A stretch of DNA of 64,000 nt from Luteimonas chenhongjianii (GCF_002327105.1 NZ_CP023406.1:1488001-1552000), one strand, 5' to 3'. Shown: positions 29,518 to 40,875, numbered from the stretch's first letter. The notes: generated by a model not told the origin, from the letters alone. A program made the numbers and translations.

Positions 29518-31296
29518 GTGTCGCGCATTCTTCCGCGTCTGTTGCTCACCGCCGGGCTCATGGCCCTGGCGGGGCCCGTGCTCGCGCTGGGACTGGGCCG
29601 CATCGAGGTCCGCTCGCAGCAGGGCCAACCGCTGCTGGCCGAAATTCCGATCGTCTCCAGCGATCCGGCCGAGCTGCGCCAGCTGCAGGCGCGGCTCGCC
29701 TCGCCCGACACCTTTGCGCGCATCGGCCTCGAGCCGCCGCGCGGCGTGGTCTCCGACCTGCAGTTCAATGTCGCCCTCGATGCCAGCGGCCGCCCGGTGA
29801 TCCGCGTCACCAGCGCAGGGCCTGTCGACCAGGAATCGCTGACCTTCCTCGTCGAAGTCGACTGGGGCCAGGGACGTCTGGTGCGCGAATACGCCGCGTT
29901 GCTTGCGGTGCCCGACACGGTCGCTGCGCCTGCCCAGCCGACGATCCAGGCGCCGGTCGCGGCGTCATCGCCGACCATCGTCCGCACGCCCGCCGCTGCG
30001 GCTTCGTCCTCGCCGCAGTCCGAGGCATCTACCGACACTGCGGCGCCGGGCGACGCCCTCGCCACGGCGCCCGCGCCGGCCCCGGCGGCGCGACCTGCCG
30101 CAGCGGATCCGCTCGCGCCGGGTGATGCGCTGCCTGCGGTGCGCGCGGGCCAGACGCTGTCGGCGATTGCCGCGCCGCTCGCCGAACAGGCCGGCATCAG
30201 CGTCAACCAGGCAATGGTGCTGCTGCTGCGCACGAATCCGGAAGCGTTCATCGGCGGCAATCTCAACCTGGTCCGCCAGGGCGCCGTGCTGCGGATCCCG
30301 GCGCGCGATGCCTGGGCGCAGTTCAGCGCCGCGGAGGCCAACGCCGTGGTGCGCGAACAGGTCGGGCAGTGGCGCGAGATGCGTCGCCCGGCGCCGCAGC
30401 CAGCCGAGCCGACTGCCGACGCGCCGGCCGCGGATACGACCGCCGCCGCGGCATCGGACGCCGCCCCACGCACGGCCGCCGCGCGGCTCGAAATCACACC
30501 ACCCGCCAGCGAAGCCCAGCCGGCGGGCAGCCAGTCCGGCATTGCCGCCGGCACCGGAGGGGACATGCTGCGTCAGGAACTGCAACAGGCCAACGAGACC
30601 GTGGCCGCGCGTACCGCCGAGATCGACGAACTCAAGGCGCGGCTCGATGACCTCGAGCAGTTGCAACGGCAACAGCAGCAGCTGATCGAACTCAAGGATG
30701 CCGAGCTCGCCGCCGCGCACCAGCGCATGGAGGCCAGCAACCAGCAACAGGCCGCCTTTGCGCCGTTCCCGTGGGTCTGGCTCGGACTGGCCCTGCTCGT
30801 CGTGGCTGCGCTGGCGTTCCTGCTCGGTCGCCGTGGCCGCGCGCCGGCGACCGCTCGCCCGTTCGACCGCGCCGCACTGGCCACGGCCATGCCGACCGCC
30901 GCGCCGGCTTCGCTCACGCCTGCGCCCGCGCAGGATGCCGCATCCCCCGCATTCGTCCGCGAAGTGCCGGATGCAGCGCCTGCAGTCTCGCCTGCCGCCG
31001 GTGCCGGGCCGGCAGCGGTCGGCCCCACCTGGCACGCGCCGGAGGCGGCTCCCGTCGTCAGGCCGGCCGAGCCGGACCGGTCGGACGATGCGCCGCGCGG
31101 AACCGCTACGCATGTCGAACTCGACGAAGGCGACGCGGTCGAGACGCCGATCGGACTGGAGCGGATCGAGCTCGCCCGCGCCTATGTCGATCTGGGCGAT
31201 ACCGGGACCGCGCGCAGTCTGCTGCAGGAAGTGGCGGACGGCGACGATCCGATCGCGGCGGCCGAGGCCGCGCAGCTGCTGCGCACGCTGGGCTGA
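29518..31296 (+). CDS. fimV: FimV-like pilus-assembly/polar-hub protein, short form
   Basis: FimV anchors type IV pilus and polar proteins to the cell pole and binds peptidoglycan. From the GTG at 29518 (AGGGGA six nt upstream) the 592-aa product has a signal peptide ([20 protein letters not shown]) and the FimV N-terminal domain ([20 protein letters not shown]). A LysM-like domain (about residues 205-265), a coiled coil ([20 protein letters not shown]) and one membrane helix ([20 protein letters not shown]) follow. The C-terminal FimV motif is [20 protein letters not shown]. Pseudomonas FimV is about 920 aa, and the acidic region between helix and C-terminus is much shorter here. An in-frame ATG at 29455 is the alternative start. 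Confidence 0.9.
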   Translation: MSRILPRLLLTAGLMALAGPVLALGLGRIEVRSQQGQPLLAEIPIVSSDPAELRQLQARLASPDTFARIGLEPPRGVVSDLQFNVALDASGRPVIRVTSAGPVDQESLTFLVEVDWGQGRLVREYAALLAVPDTVAAPAQPTIQAPVAASSPTIVRTPAAAASSSPQSEASTDTAAPGDALATAPAPAPAARPAAADPLAPGDALPAVRAGQTLSAIAAPLAEQAGISVNQAMVLLLRTNPEAFIGGNLNLVRQGAVLRIPARDAWAQFSAAEANAVVREQVGQWREMRRPAPQPAEPTADAPAADTTAAAASDAAPRTAAARLEITPPASEAQPAGSQSGIAAGTGGDMLRQELQQANETVAARTAEIDELKARLDDLEQLQRQQQQLIELKDAELAAAHQRMEASNQQQAAFAPFPWVWLGLALLVVAALAFLLGRRGRAPATARPFDRAALATAMPTAAPASLTPAPAQDAASPAFVREVPDAAPAVSPAAGAGPAAVGPTWHAPEAAPVVRPAEPDRSDDAPRGTATHVELDEGDAVETPIGLERIELARAYVDLGDTGTARSLLQEVADGDDPIAAAEAAQLLRTLG

Positions 31297-31304
31297 GAAC
31301 GTCG

Positions 31305-32093
31305 ATGCGGTACGCGATCGGCGTCGAGTACGACGGCCACGAATTCCATGGCTGGCAGCGGCTGGGAAGCGCGGAAGAAACCGGCAAGGGATCGGTGCAG
31401 GCGGCGCTGGAACGCGCGTTGTCGCGCATCGCCGCCCATCCCGTCTCGACCACCTGCGCCGGTCGTACCGACGCCGGTGTCCATGCCCGCTGCCAGGTCG
31501 TGCATTTCGATACCGCGGCCATCCGCACGCCGCGGGCATGGATGCTCGGCACCACCACCCATCTGCTGCCTTCGGTATGCGTGCGCTGGTGCCGGGAAGT
31601 GCCGGACGATTTCAACGCACGCTTCTCGGCGCGCGCGCGCCACTACCGCTACCGGATCCTCAACCGGCCGGTCCGTCCGGCCCTGCATCGGCAGTACCTC
31701 TCCTGGGAGCTGCGCGCGCTCGACGCCGCCGCGATGCACCGCGCCGCCCAGGCGCTTCTGGGCGAGCAGGACTTCTCCGCGTTCCGCACGGTCCAGTGCC
31801 AGGCCCCGCACGCGCGCCGCGACCTGCAACGCATCTCGGTCGTACGCGAGGGCGATGAAGTGATCGTCGAGGTGCAGGCCAACGCATTCCTGCATCACAT
31901 GGTCCGCAACATCGTCGGTTCGCTGCTGGAAGTCGGCGCTGGCGTGCGGCCCGAAGTCTGGATCGCGGAGCTGCTGGCCGGCCGCGACCGCAGCCTCGCC
32001 GGCCCCACCGCGCCCGCCGCCGGGCTGGTGTTCCTGGGGCCGCTGTATCCGCCGCAATGGCAGCTGCCGGCGGAAGTGACGCTGGCCCCATGA
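31305..32093 (+). CDS. truA: tRNA pseudouridine synthase A
   Basis: TruA (262 aa) makes pseudouridine at positions 38-40 of the tRNA anticodon arm. The N-terminus [19 protein letters not shown] is classic. Catalytic D56 lies in [18 protein letters not shown]. Other conserved stretches are [16 protein letters not shown] and [13 protein letters not shown]. The gene starts 8 nt after fimV and its stop overlaps the trpF ATG by 4 nt, giving the operon asd-fimV-truA-trpF. Confidence 0.97.
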   Translation: MRYAIGVEYDGHEFHGWQRLGSAEETGKGSVQAALERALSRIAAHPVSTTCAGRTDAGVHARCQVVHFDTAAIRTPRAWMLGTTTHLLPSVCVRWCREVPDDFNARFSARARHYRYRILNRPVRPALHRQYLSWELRALDAAAMHRAAQALLGEQDFSAFRTVQCQAPHARRDLQRISVVREGDEVIVEVQANAFLHHMVRNIVGSLLEVGAGVRPEVWIAELLAGRDRSLAGPTAPAAGLVFLGPLYPPQWQLPAEVTLAP

Positions 32094-32725
32094 GCGCCGC
32101 TGCCGAACCGTTGATCAAGTTCTGCGGACTGACCCGGCAGGAGGATGTCGCGCTGGCCATCGAGCTCGGCGTGGACTGCATCGGCCTGGTGTTCGCCGCG
32201 CGCAGTCCGCGCAGGCTCACCCTGGACGCGGCAGTCGGCCTGCGGACGGCCGTTCCGGCATCAATGCGCGTGGTCGCATTGACGATGGACGCGCCGGCCG
32301 ACGAGGTCGCGGCTGTCGTCTCGGTCGTGCGTCCGGACATCCTGCAGTTCCATGGCGCCGAGGACGACGCGTTCTGCGCCAGATTCGGGCTGCCGTACTG
32401 GAAGGCGATCGCGATGGGCGGGGATCGACAAACCGCGTTGCGCTCGCTGGGTGATTGGCCCGGCGCGTCGGCGTTCCTGTTCGACGGCCATGCCGCCGGC
32501 GAGCCGGGCGGCAGCGGCGAGCGTTTCGACTGGAACGCGTTGCCGACCTCGCTCGACCGTCCGTTCTGGCTGGCCGGCGGTCTCGATGCCGGCAACGTCG
32601 CACGGGCGATCTCCGTCGCGCGGCCCGCCGGCGTCGACGTCTCCAGCGGCATCGAATCGGCAGCGGGGATCAAGGACGCGGCGCGGATGCGGGCGTTCGT
32701 GGACGCGGCGCGCGGCAGGCGGTGA
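32090..32725 (+). CDS. trpF: Phosphoribosylanthranilate isomerase
   Basis: This (beta/alpha)8 enzyme (211 aa) isomerises N-(5-phosphoribosyl)anthranilate in tryptophan synthesis. The N-terminal [12 protein letters not shown] carries the catalytic Cys (KxCG-type motif), the general-acid Asp occurs in the [10 protein letters not shown] region context, and [18 protein letters not shown] is the phosphate-side loop. [10 protein letters not shown] follows strand 2. It is a free-standing TrpF, not fused to TrpC as in E. coli. The ATG overlaps the truA stop by 4 nt. It converges with the LysR gene, 27 bp away. Confidence 0.96.
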   Translation: MSAAAEPLIKFCGLTRQEDVALAIELGVDCIGLVFAARSPRRLTLDAAVGLRTAVPASMRVVALTMDAPADEVAAVVSVVRPDILQFHGAEDDAFCARFGLPYWKAIAMGGDRQTALRSLGDWPGASAFLFDGHAAGEPGGSGERFDWNALPTSLDRPFWLAGGLDAGNVARAISVARPAGVDVSSGIESAAGIKDAARMRAFVDAARGRR

Positions 32726-32752
32726 CGTTGCGGCCTGGCGCGCGCTTCGTAC

Positions 32753-33637
32753 TCAGTCCAGTTCCAGCCGCAGCCACGCCGCGAGCGCCTCGAGTTGCGC
32801 ATCGTCGTCGTCCCGGCGGGTCGCGAGAATCCACTGCGCGTCGGTTCCGACAAAGCCCCAGGGCGCGAGCAGCCGGCCAGCCGCGAGATCGTCGGCGACG
32901 AGTTCCTGCGGGGCGATCGCGACGCCGAGACCGGCGGCCGCAGCTTCGAGCAGGAAATACAGATGCTCGAAGTCGGCCCCCGGGCTGCCGGGCGCCGCCG
33001 CGCCGTGGAGCGACGCCCACGTCGGCCAGGCCTGCGGACGCGAAGTGGTGTGCAGCAGCGGCTCGCGCAGCAACGCATCGGGCGTGAGTGCCGAAAGGCG
33101 GTCCACCTCGGCGTGGCGGGCGCTGAGTACCGGGCCGATCCGCTCGACTGCCAACGTGCGCACGCGCCACGACGCCGGCCATGGCGGCGTGGCGATCAAC
33201 AGGGCGGCGTCGAAGCCGTCCAGCGACGGCGGAAACGCGCCTTCATGCGGCGACAGATGCAGCTTCAGGTCGGGCAGGGCTTCGGCAAGTCGCGGCAGTC
33301 GCGGGATCATCCAGCGCGCCAGCAGGCTGCCCGGGCAGCCCAGCACGCGCGCCTGCCCGGACCCGGCGCGGCGGATGGTCGCCGTGGCGCCCTGAAGTCG
33401 TGCGAAGGCGTCGCCGGCCGCGTCGCGCAGGCGGCTGCCCGCAGGTGTCAGGCGCAGGCCGCGCCCGGCGCGTGTGAACAGGGGCGTGCCCAGCCAGTCC
33501 TCGAGCAGCCGCACCTGTCGACTGACCGCGCCATGGGTGACGTGCAGGGCTTCGGCCGCACGGCTGAGGCTGCCCAGCCGCGCAGCGGCCTCGAAGGCGC
33601 GAAGCGCGTTGAGCGGTGGCAGGTCCGAATCGGTCAT
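32753..33637 (-). CDS. LysR-type transcriptional regulator, divergent from trpB
   Basis: This 294-aa LysR regulator has an N-terminal winged helix-turn-helix ([19 protein letters not shown] then [19 protein letters not shown], residues 7-45) and a substrate-binding domain from about residue 90. The [17 protein letters not shown] type recognition helix is like that of TrpI and GcvA. Its divergent position next to trpBA matches trpI-trpBA of Pseudomonas, where TrpI activates trpBA with indoleglycerol phosphate. Hence a trpBA activator is a reasonable inference, but the family is broad. An inverted repeat occurs in the 92-bp intergenic region. Confidence 0.9.
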   Translation of the reverse strand: MTDSDLPPLNALRAFEAAARLGSLSRAAEALHVTHGAVSRQVRLLEDWLGTPLFTRAGRGLRLTPAGSRLRDAAGDAFARLQGATATIRRAGSGQARVLGCPGSLLARWMIPRLPRLAEALPDLKLHLSPHEGAFPPSLDGFDAALLIATPPWPASWRVRTLAVERIGPVLSARHAEVDRLSALTPDALLREPLLHTTSRPQAWPTWASLHGAAAPGSPGADFEHLYFLLEAAAAGLGVAIAPQELVADDLAAGRLLAPWGFVGTDAQWILATRRDDDDAQLEALAAWLRLELD

Positions 33638-33729
33638 GTGAGATTTGCTGACGGTTCGGTCAGATATTATCGATTCTGACGCGTCGATGTGTGCGTTAAA
33701 GTGCAGATCTTCCGAATCCGTGTCCGCCG
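33638..33729 (+). promoter_or_regulatory. LysR/trpB intergenic region with inverted repeat
   Basis: The divergent gap is A+T-rich for this genome and contains an inverted repeat CTGAC-N6-GTCAG (33648-33652 and 33659-33663), followed by ATATTATCG and a third CTGAC (33676-33680). A TATTAT (33665-33670) lies beside the repeat, but no -35 at proper spacing is seen. LysR proteins often bind dyads at such places. The site is a candidate only. Confidence 0.4.
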
Positions 33730-34947
<1,218 letters not shown>

Positions 34948-35131
34948 GGAAGAATGTCTGCCGGCTCGCAGCCATCTCACCCCTCGCTGCGATGTCCGCA
35001 TCAGCCGACGAGTGGCCGCATCACGCTGTCGGTGACTTCCGGATCGGTCCGGCCGACGTGGCCACGCTGTCGGACGGATGCACCTGATGTCTGCGACGTC
35101 CTCTCAATCGAATCCCGCGACGCCGGATCCC

Positions 35132-35938
35132 ATGAACCGCATCGACACCCGTTTCGCCGCGCTCCGCGCAGCCGGCCGCAAGGCCCTGATCCCGTTCTTC
35201 ACCGCGGGCGATCCGTCGCTCGAAGCGACGGTGCCGGTGATGCATGCACTGGTCGAAGCAGGGGCCGACGTCATCGAACTCGGCGTGCCGTTTTCCGATC
35301 CGATGGCCGATGGGCCGACGATCCAGCGCAGCTCCGAGCGCGCGCTGGGGCGGGGCGCGGGCATGACCTATGTGCTTGATGCGGTGCGCGAATTCCGCGC
35401 GAAGGACGCCGCCACCCCGGTCGTGCTGATGGGCTATCTGAATCCGATCGACATCCGCGGCCCGGCGACATTCGCGGCGCGGGCCCGGGACGCCGGCGTC
35501 GACGGCGTGCTGCTGGTCGATCTTCCGCCGGAAGAAGCCGGCGAGTTCCGCGAGGCGTTCGCCACGCACGGGCTCGCGCTGGTGCTGCTGGCCTCGCCGA
35601 CGACGACCCCGGAGCGGAGCCGCGCGCTGTGCGAGCAGGCGCAGGGCTATCTGTACTACGTCAGCTTCGCCGGCGTGACCGGTGCGGCCGGCCGGCTCGA
35701 CACCGCCTGTGCCGGCGCCCGGTTGCGTGCGCTGCGTGAGGCCAGTGCGGTGCCGGTGGTGGTGGGATTCGGCATCCGTGATGCCGCCAGCGCGGCGGCG
35801 ATGGCCGCGGCGGCCGACGGCGTCGTGGTGGGCAGTGCGCTGGTCGAAGCGCTGGATGGCGCGGACACGCCGGCCGATGCGGCAGGCCGCGCGCACCGCT
35901 TCCTGGGGCCGCTGCGGGCGGCCCTCGACGGCGGCTGA
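35132..35938 (+). CDS. trpA: Tryptophan synthase alpha chain
   Basis: TrpA (268 aa, same length as E. coli) cleaves indole-3-glycerol phosphate and channels indole to TrpB. The catalytic Glu lies in [20 protein letters not shown], and the catalytic Asp in the [11 protein letters not shown] segment. I chose the ATG at 35132 ([20 protein letters not shown]); in-frame ATGs at 35078 and 35087 would add 15-18 poorly conserved residues. The long spacer after trpB (34948-35131) contains no believable gene; an ATG frame there runs far into trpA and is not convincing. Confidence 0.96.
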   Translation: MNRIDTRFAALRAAGRKALIPFFTAGDPSLEATVPVMHALVEAGADVIELGVPFSDPMADGPTIQRSSERALGRGAGMTYVLDAVREFRAKDAATPVVLMGYLNPIDIRGPATFAARARDAGVDGVLLVDLPPEEAGEFREAFATHGLALVLLASPTTTPERSRALCEQAQGYLYYVSFAGVTGAAGRLDTACAGARLRALREASAVPVVVGFGIRDAASAAAMAAAADGVVVGSALVEALDGADTPADAAGRAHRFLGPLRAALDGG

Positions 35939-36030
35939 CCGGCAGACCGGGGTCTGTCGGGTGCCCCCCGGCGGTCGGTTACACTTCCGCGCTTTACGGC
36001 CCCGTAGCGGCCGTCGGGAGAAGGCAGGCC

Positions 36031-36912
36031 ATGTCCTGGTTGCAGAAAATCATGCCGCCGCGCATCCGTACCGATGCCGCCGCGGTCAAGAAGCGCAGCG
36101 TCCCCGAGGGCCTGTGGGAGAAGTGCGAGCGCTGCAGCGCGGTGCTCTACGGGCCCGAACTCGAGGAGAACCTCGAGGTCTGTCCCAAGTGCGCCTACCA
36201 TCGGCCGATCCGCGCCCGCGCGCGTCTGAAGGCCTTCCTGGATCCGGGTAGCCCCCAGGAGATCGCGGCCGACCTCGGCCCGACCGACATCCTCAAGTTC
36301 AAGGACCAGAAGCGCTACGCCGACCGCATCAAGGCCGCGCAGCGTTCGACCGGCGAGCGCGACACGCTGATCGCGATGGAGGGCGCGCTGATGGCACGCC
36401 CGATCGTCGCGAGCGCGATGGATTTCGCCTACATGGGCGGCTCGATGGGGTCGGTGGGTGGCGAGAAGTTCGCCCGCGCCGCCGAACGCGCCCTCGAGAT
36501 CGGCGCGCCCTATGTGTGCTTCACCGCCAGTGGCGGCATGCGCATGCAGGAAAGCATGTTCTCGCTGATGCAGATGGCCAAGACCTCCGCGGCGCTCTCG
36601 CGCCTGCGCGAAGCCGGACTACCCTACATTTCGGTACTGACCAACCCGACCTTCGGCGGCGCGTCGGCTTCGTTCGCGATGCTCGGCGATATCAACATGG
36701 CCGAGCCGGAGGCGCTGATCGGCTTCGCCGGTCCGCGTGTGATCGAGCAGACCGTTCGCGAGACGCTGCCGGAGGGCTTCCAGCGTTCGGAGTTCCTGGT
36801 CGAGCATGGCGCGATCGACCAGATCTGCGACCGCCGCGAACTGCGCACGCGCATCGCCCACCTGCTGGCGATGCTGACCCGGCAGAGCGCGCCCGAGGGA
36901 GCGGCTGCGTGA
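36031..36912 (+). CDS. accD: Acetyl-CoA carboxylase carboxyltransferase subunit beta
   Basis: AccD (293 aa) forms, with AccA, the transferase that moves the carboxyl group from biotin to acetyl-CoA in fatty-acid synthesis. The N-terminal zinc ribbon is C-x2-C then C-x2-C ([12 protein letters not shown] and [11 protein letters not shown]). The crotonase-like core includes [19 protein letters not shown] and [22 protein letters not shown] precedes the ATG. A -10-like TACACT occurs at 35980-35985. trpBA-accD is a common order in Pseudomonas and Xanthomonas relatives. The glmM GTG overlaps its stop by 4 nt; folC, which often follows accD, is absent here. Confidence 0.97.
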   Translation: MSWLQKIMPPRIRTDAAAVKKRSVPEGLWEKCERCSAVLYGPELEENLEVCPKCAYHRPIRARARLKAFLDPGSPQEIAADLGPTDILKFKDQKRYADRIKAAQRSTGERDTLIAMEGALMARPIVASAMDFAYMGGSMGSVGGEKFARAAERALEIGAPYVCFTASGGMRMQESMFSLMQMAKTSAALSRLREAGLPYISVLTNPTFGGASASFAMLGDINMAEPEALIGFAGPRVIEQTVRETLPEGFQRSEFLVEHGAIDQICDRRELRTRIAHLLAMLTRQSAPEGAAA

Positions 36913-38261
36913 GCCGCAGGTATTTCGGCACCGACGGCATTCGCGGCCGCGTCGGCGAGGGCTGGATCTCGGCCGATTTCATGCTGCGTCTCGGCAATGC
37001 CTACGGGCATACGCTGCGCGGCCGCGGCGGTGACTGGCGCCGCCCCCAGGTGCTGATCGGCAAGGACACGCGCATCTCGAACTACATGTTCGAAGCCGCG
37101 CTCGAGGCCGGCCTGGTCGCGGCCGGCGTCGACGTCCAGCTGATGGGCCCCATGCCCACGCCCGCCGTCGCGCATCTGACGCATTCGCTCGGCGCTGACG
37201 GCGGCATCGTGATCTCCGCCTCGCACAATCCCCATCACGACAACGGCATCAAGTTCTTCAACCGCCAGGGCGAGAAGCTCGACGACGCGAGCGAGCTGGC
37301 GATCGAGGCCGCGCTGGACCAGCCGTTCCGCACCGTTGCCTCCGAAAAGCTCGGCAAGGCGGTACGCACGCGCGACGCGGTCGGGCGTTACGTCGAAGCC
37401 TGCAAGGCCTCGGTGCCGCGCGGCTTCGATCTCGACGGCATGCGCATCGTCGTCGACTGCGCCAACGGCGCGACCTACCAGGTCGGTCCGATCGTGCTGC
37501 GCGAGCTTGGCGCGCAGGTCGAGGTCATCGGCGCCGAGCCCAACGGCCTGAACATCAATGACGGCGTCGGCTCGACGCACCCTGAACACCTGAGCGAACG
37601 CGTCAGCCGCAGCGGCGCGAATCTCGGCATCGCTTTCGATGGCGATGGCGACCGCGTGCTGTTCGTCGATGCCAACGGCAGCGTGCGCGACGGCGACGAC
37701 CTGCTGTACGTGCTCGCGCGCGACTGGCAGCAGTCCGGCCGCCTGCGGGGCCCCGTGGTCGGCACCCTGATGAGCAACTACGGGCTCGAGCGCGCCTTCG
37801 GCGAGACGGGCATCGGCTTCGCCCGCGCCAATGTCGGCGATCGCTACGTGCACCAGATGCTGCTTGAACAGGGCGGCGTGCTGGGTGGCGAGACGTCCGG
37901 GCATCTGCTGTGCCTGGATCGCGCGACCACCGGCGACGGCATCATCAGCGCGCTGCAGGTGCTCGAGGTGCTGCGCCGCCGCGGCGAGTCCTTGCAGGAA
38001 GCGCTGCACGGGCTGTCCAAGGTGCCGCAGAAGACCATCAATGTGCGTTACGAAGGCGCTGCGAGGCCGGCGGAGGCCCCGGTCGTACAGGCCGCGCTCG
38101 TCGATGCGCAGGCCGCGGTACAGGGCCGTGGCCGCGCATTCCTGCGCCCGTCGGGCACCGAGCCTGTGGTGCGGGTGACCGTCGAGGCCGACGACGATGC
38201 CCTGATGCAATCCACCCTCGATCAACTGGCCGACGCCGTACGCGCGGCGGCCGCCCCCTGA
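36909..38261 (+). CDS. glmM: Phosphoglucosamine mutase
   Basis: GlmM (450 aa) interconverts glucosamine-6- and glucosamine-1-phosphate for UDP-N-acetylglucosamine synthesis. The N-terminus [16 protein letters not shown] is typical. The phosphorylated serine is S105 in [16 protein letters not shown]. The metal loop is D244-G-D246-G-D248-R (AFDGDGDRV). The sugar loop contains GETSGHLLC, and the phosphate loop has [11 protein letters not shown]. The GTG start overlaps the accD stop by 4 nt. In E. coli glmM is followed by secG; here a 2-oxoglutarate oxygenase gene and tpiA come between. Confidence 0.97.
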   Translation: MSRRYFGTDGIRGRVGEGWISADFMLRLGNAYGHTLRGRGGDWRRPQVLIGKDTRISNYMFEAALEAGLVAAGVDVQLMGPMPTPAVAHLTHSLGADGGIVISASHNPHHDNGIKFFNRQGEKLDDASELAIEAALDQPFRTVASEKLGKAVRTRDAVGRYVEACKASVPRGFDLDGMRIVVDCANGATYQVGPIVLRELGAQVEVIGAEPNGLNINDGVGSTHPEHLSERVSRSGANLGIAFDGDGDRVLFVDANGSVRDGDDLLYVLARDWQQSGRLRGPVVGTLMSNYGLERAFGETGIGFARANVGDRYVHQMLLEQGGVLGGETSGHLLCLDRATTGDGIISALQVLEVLRRRGESLQEALHGLSKVPQKTINVRYEGAARPAEAPVVQAALVDAQAAVQGRGRAFLRPSGTEPVVRVTVEADDDALMQSTLDQLADAVRAAAAP

Positions 38262-38278
38262 TTCCAAGGACCCCTCGC

Positions 38279-39217
38279 ATGACCGCCCGCATCCCCACGC
38301 TCGACATCCGCCGTTTCGACACCGACCGCGAGGCCTTCGTCGCCGAGCTCGGTGCGGCCTACCGGCAATGGGGGTTCGCCGGGATCAGCGGCCACGGCAT
38401 CCCGCAGGCGCAGATCGACGGCGCCTACGAAGTGTTCAAGGCGTTCTTCGCGCTGCCGGAAGAGACCAAGAAGCGCTATCACGTGGCCGGCGGCGGCGGC
38501 GCGCGCGGCTACACCGCGTTCGGCGTGGAGACCGCCAAGGGGGCCAAGCACTTCGACCTCAAGGAGTTCTGGCACATCGGCCGCGAGATTCCGGACGATT
38601 CGAAGTACCGCGAGGTGATGCCTCCCAATCTGTGGCCGACCGAAGTGCCGGGCTTCCGCGAGCACGGTTATGGCCTGTACCAGACGCTCGATGCGCTGGG
38701 TTCGAAGGTCCTCTCGGCCCTGGCGCTGCACATCGGCCTGCCGGAGAACTATTTCGCCGACAAGACCGACGTCGGCAACTCGATCCTGCGGCCGATCCAC
38801 TATCCGCCGATCACCGCCGACGACATTCCGAACGTGCGCGCCGGCGCGCATGAGGACATCAACCTGATCACGCTGCTGGTCGGCGCGAGTGCGGCGGGCC
38901 TGGAGGTGCGCTCCCAGCAGGGCGAGTGGGTGCCATTCACGTCCGAAGCCGACACCATCGTGGTCAACATCGGCGACATGCTGCAGCGCCTGACCAACCA
39001 CGTATACCCGTCCACGACGCACCGGGTGACCAACCCGCCGGGCGAAGCCGCGCGCAAGCCGCGCTACTCGGTGCCGTTCTTCCTGCACCCGAATCCGGAT
39101 TTCGTCATCGACGTATTGCCCTCGACGGTGACCGCGGACAATCCGAGCCGGTACCCCGAGCCGATCACCGCCCAGGGCTACCTCGAAGAGCGCCTGCGCG
39201 AGATCAAGCTGAAGTAG
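38279..39217 (+). CDS. 2-oxoglutarate/Fe(II)-dependent oxygenase, isopenicillin-N-synthase-like family
   Basis: This 312-aa member of the isopenicillin N synthase-like/2OG-Fe(II) oxygenase family has an N-terminal DIOX_N region (IPTLDIRRF; GFAGISGHGIPQ). The iron triad is visible: H and D in GAHEDINLITLL, and the second His in STTHRVTNPP. The Arg that binds 2-oxoglutarate is in KPRYSVPFF. The substrate is unknown; related proteins modify small molecules in diverse pathways. AAGGA precedes the ATG. It is probably cotranscribed with glmM (17 nt gap) and ends at a strong terminator. Confidence 0.93.
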   Translation: MTARIPTLDIRRFDTDREAFVAELGAAYRQWGFAGISGHGIPQAQIDGAYEVFKAFFALPEETKKRYHVAGGGGARGYTAFGVETAKGAKHFDLKEFWHIGREIPDDSKYREVMPPNLWPTEVPGFREHGYGLYQTLDALGSKVLSALALHIGLPENYFADKTDVGNSILRPIHYPPITADDIPNVRAGAHEDINLITLLVGASAAGLEVRSQQGEWVPFTSEADTIVVNIGDMLQRLTNHVYPSTTHRVTNPPGEAARKPRYSVPFFLHPNPDFVIDVLPSTVTADNPSRYPEPITAQGYLEERLREIKLK

Positions 39218-39234
39218 GGCGGGGCAGGGGATCG

Positions 39235-39258
39235 AACGGCGCCTTCGGGCGCCGTTTT
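39235..39258 (+). terminator. Rho-independent terminator with UUCG loop
   Basis: A perfect 9-bp stem (39235-39243 and 39248-39256) is closed by a stable TTCG tetraloop and continues into TTCAATT. It lies 17 nt after the oxygenase stop and would end the trpB-to-oxygenase transcript before tpiA. The rest of the 204-nt gap shows only a weak TATGCT at 39388-39393 as a possible tpiA -10. Confidence 0.85.
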
Positions 39259-39421
39259 CAATTGCGGCGGAAGCGCCATCGGACGGGCTGGTCAAGGCGG
39301 GCGGCGCCGGTCTGGCCGTCGTCAACGCCGCTGTCGACCTGGTGGGCGGCGGGTCGGCGCGCCATCGAACCGTCTCCGGCCATGGGCTATGCTCTTGCGC
39401 CTTTCGCACAAGGAGTCCGCC

Positions 39422-40171
39422 ATGCGCCCCAGGATTGTCGCCGGCAACTGGAAACTGCAGGGCAGCCGCCTGTTCGCCAACGACCTCGTCGAGGGCATCG
39501 CCGCCGGCATGCCGACTGGAGTGGAGGCCATCGTGCTGCCGCCGTATCCGTATCTGCCGGCGCTGGCGCAGGCATTCGAGGGTCGCGGCGTGGCTTTCGG
39601 CGCGCAGGACACCAGTGCCCATGCCAAGGGTGCCTATACCGGCGAGGTCAGTGCCGAAATGCTTGCCGACGTCGGCGCGCGCTATGCGCTGGTCGGGCAC
39701 TCCGAGCGCCGCCAGCACCACGGCGAGAGCGATGCGCTGGTCGCGGCGAAGTTCATTGCCGCACGCGAAGCGGGGTTGGCCCCCATCCTGTGCGTGGGCG
39801 AGACCCGCGAGCAGCGCGAGGCCGGGCGGACCGAGGACGTCATCGGCGCGCAGGTCCAGGCCGTACTGGACGCGGCCGGGCCGGCCGCGTTCGACGGCGC
39901 GATCATCGCCTACGAACCGGTCTGGGCGATCGGCACCGGGCTGACCGCCAGCCCCGAACAGGCCCAGGCGGTCCACGCCTTCCTGCGTGGCGTGGTCGCC
40001 CGGCAGGATGCTAGAATCGCCGATTCGTTGCCGCTGCTCTATGGCGGCAGCTGCAAGCCCGACAATGCCGCTGCGCTGTTCTCGCAGCCCGACGTCGACG
40101 GCGGACTGATCGGCGGCGCCTCGCTGGCGGCCGACGACTTCCTGGCCATCGTCGCCGCGGCCGCGCGTTGA
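39422..40171 (+). CDS. tpiA: Triose-phosphate isomerase
   Basis: TpiA (249 aa) interconverts dihydroxyacetone phosphate and glyceraldehyde 3-phosphate in glycolysis. The catalytic residues are K11 (GNWK), H93 (VGHSERR) and E165 (AYEPVWAIGTG). The phosphate loop is LYGGSCKPDN. The Shine-Dalgarno AAGGAG lies about 7 nt upstream. The position before secG and tRNA-Leu is commonly seen in proteobacteria. Confidence 0.98.
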   Translation: MRPRIVAGNWKLQGSRLFANDLVEGIAAGMPTGVEAIVLPPYPYLPALAQAFEGRGVAFGAQDTSAHAKGAYTGEVSAEMLADVGARYALVGHSERRQHHGESDALVAAKFIAAREAGLAPILCVGETREQREAGRTEDVIGAQVQAVLDAAGPAAFDGAIIAYEPVWAIGTGLTASPEQAQAVHAFLRGVVARQDARIADSLPLLYGGSCKPDNAAALFSQPDVDGGLIGGASLAADDFLAIVAAAAR

Positions 40172-40229
40172 GCGCGGCTGGCGCCTCTGAAACACGTCCC
40201 GTCCGCGGGCACCGCTGAGCACACACGCA

Positions 40230-40664
40230 ATGCTGCTGACCGTCTTCAATATCCTGTTCGTCATCATCGCCATCGCGATGATCGCGCTGATCCTCATGCA
40301 GCGCGGCGCTGGCGCCTCGGCCGGTTCCGGGTTCGGTGGCGGCGCGTCGTCCACCGTCTTCGGCGCGCGGGGATCGTCGAACTTCCTGTCCAAGGCCACC
40401 AAGTGGCTGGCGATCAGCTTCTTCGCCGTCACCCTGTTCATGGCCTGGTACGCGATGCACCGCGCCAACCCCAATGCGATGAATATGGACCTGGGCGTGA
40501 TGGGCAGTGAAGTCCCGGCAGCGCCGATCGACCGCGCGGTTCCCCCGGTGGCCACGCCGCAGGCGCCTGCGGCGGACGCTACGGTGCCGACCGCGCCCCC
40601 CGCCGAAGGTGCGGTTCCGGCTGCGCCGCCCGCAGCAGAAGATTCTTCGCAGGAAACGCCCTGA
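40230..40664 (+). CDS. secG: Preprotein translocase subunit SecG
   Basis: SecG (144 aa) is a small inner-membrane subunit of the SecYEG channel. Two membrane helices (LLTVFNILFVIIAIAMIALI and WLAISFFAVTLFMAWYAM) flank the conserved LMQRGAGASAGSGFGGGASS loop with TVFGARGSSNFLSKAT. The Pro/Ala-rich tail of about 60 residues is longer than in E. coli (110 aa in total) but is usual in high-GC relatives. tRNA-Leu follows 85 nt downstream, as leuU follows secG in E. coli. Confidence 0.95.
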   Translation: MLLTVFNILFVIIAIAMIALILMQRGAGASAGSGFGGGASSTVFGARGSSNFLSKATKWLAISFFAVTLFMAWYAMHRANPNAMNMDLGVMGSEVPAAPIDRAVPPVATPQAPAADATVPTAPPAEGAVPAAPPAAEDSSQETP

Positions 40665-40749
40665 CGGGACTCCCCAGATCGATGAATTGGCATTACAATG
40701 CGCGGCTCGCCGACGCAGTGATGCCAGGCAAGCAGTTTCAGGTTGACCG

Positions 40750-40834
40750 GCCCAGGTGGCGGAATTGGTAGACGCACTACCTTGAGGTGGTAGCGGCTTA
40801 GGTCGTGGGGGTTCGAGTCCCCCCTTGGGCACCA
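40750..40834 (+). tRNA. leuU: tRNA-Leu (anticodon GAG)
   Basis: An 85-nt tRNA folds with a 7-bp acceptor stem GCCCAGG/CTTGGGC (one G-U pair), CCA encoded at the end, an anticodon stem CTACC/GGTAG with loop TTGAGGT (anticodon GAG), and the T loop GTTCGAGTCC. A long variable arm (about AGCGGCTTAGGTCGTG) marks a class II Leu tRNA. It reads CUC/CUU codons. It corresponds to E. coli leuU, which also lies after secG. A TACAAT at 40694-40699 may serve as -10, without a clear -35. Confidence 0.96.
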
Positions 40835-40875
40835 ACCGGAAAACCGATGCGGCATTGCCCGTGTCGAACGGATCA

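Noticed and set aside
34954..35379. Small gene between trpB and trpA starting with ATG
   Set aside because: The frame overlaps trpA by over 240 nt and the product is Pro/Ser/Arg-rich with no recognisable motif.
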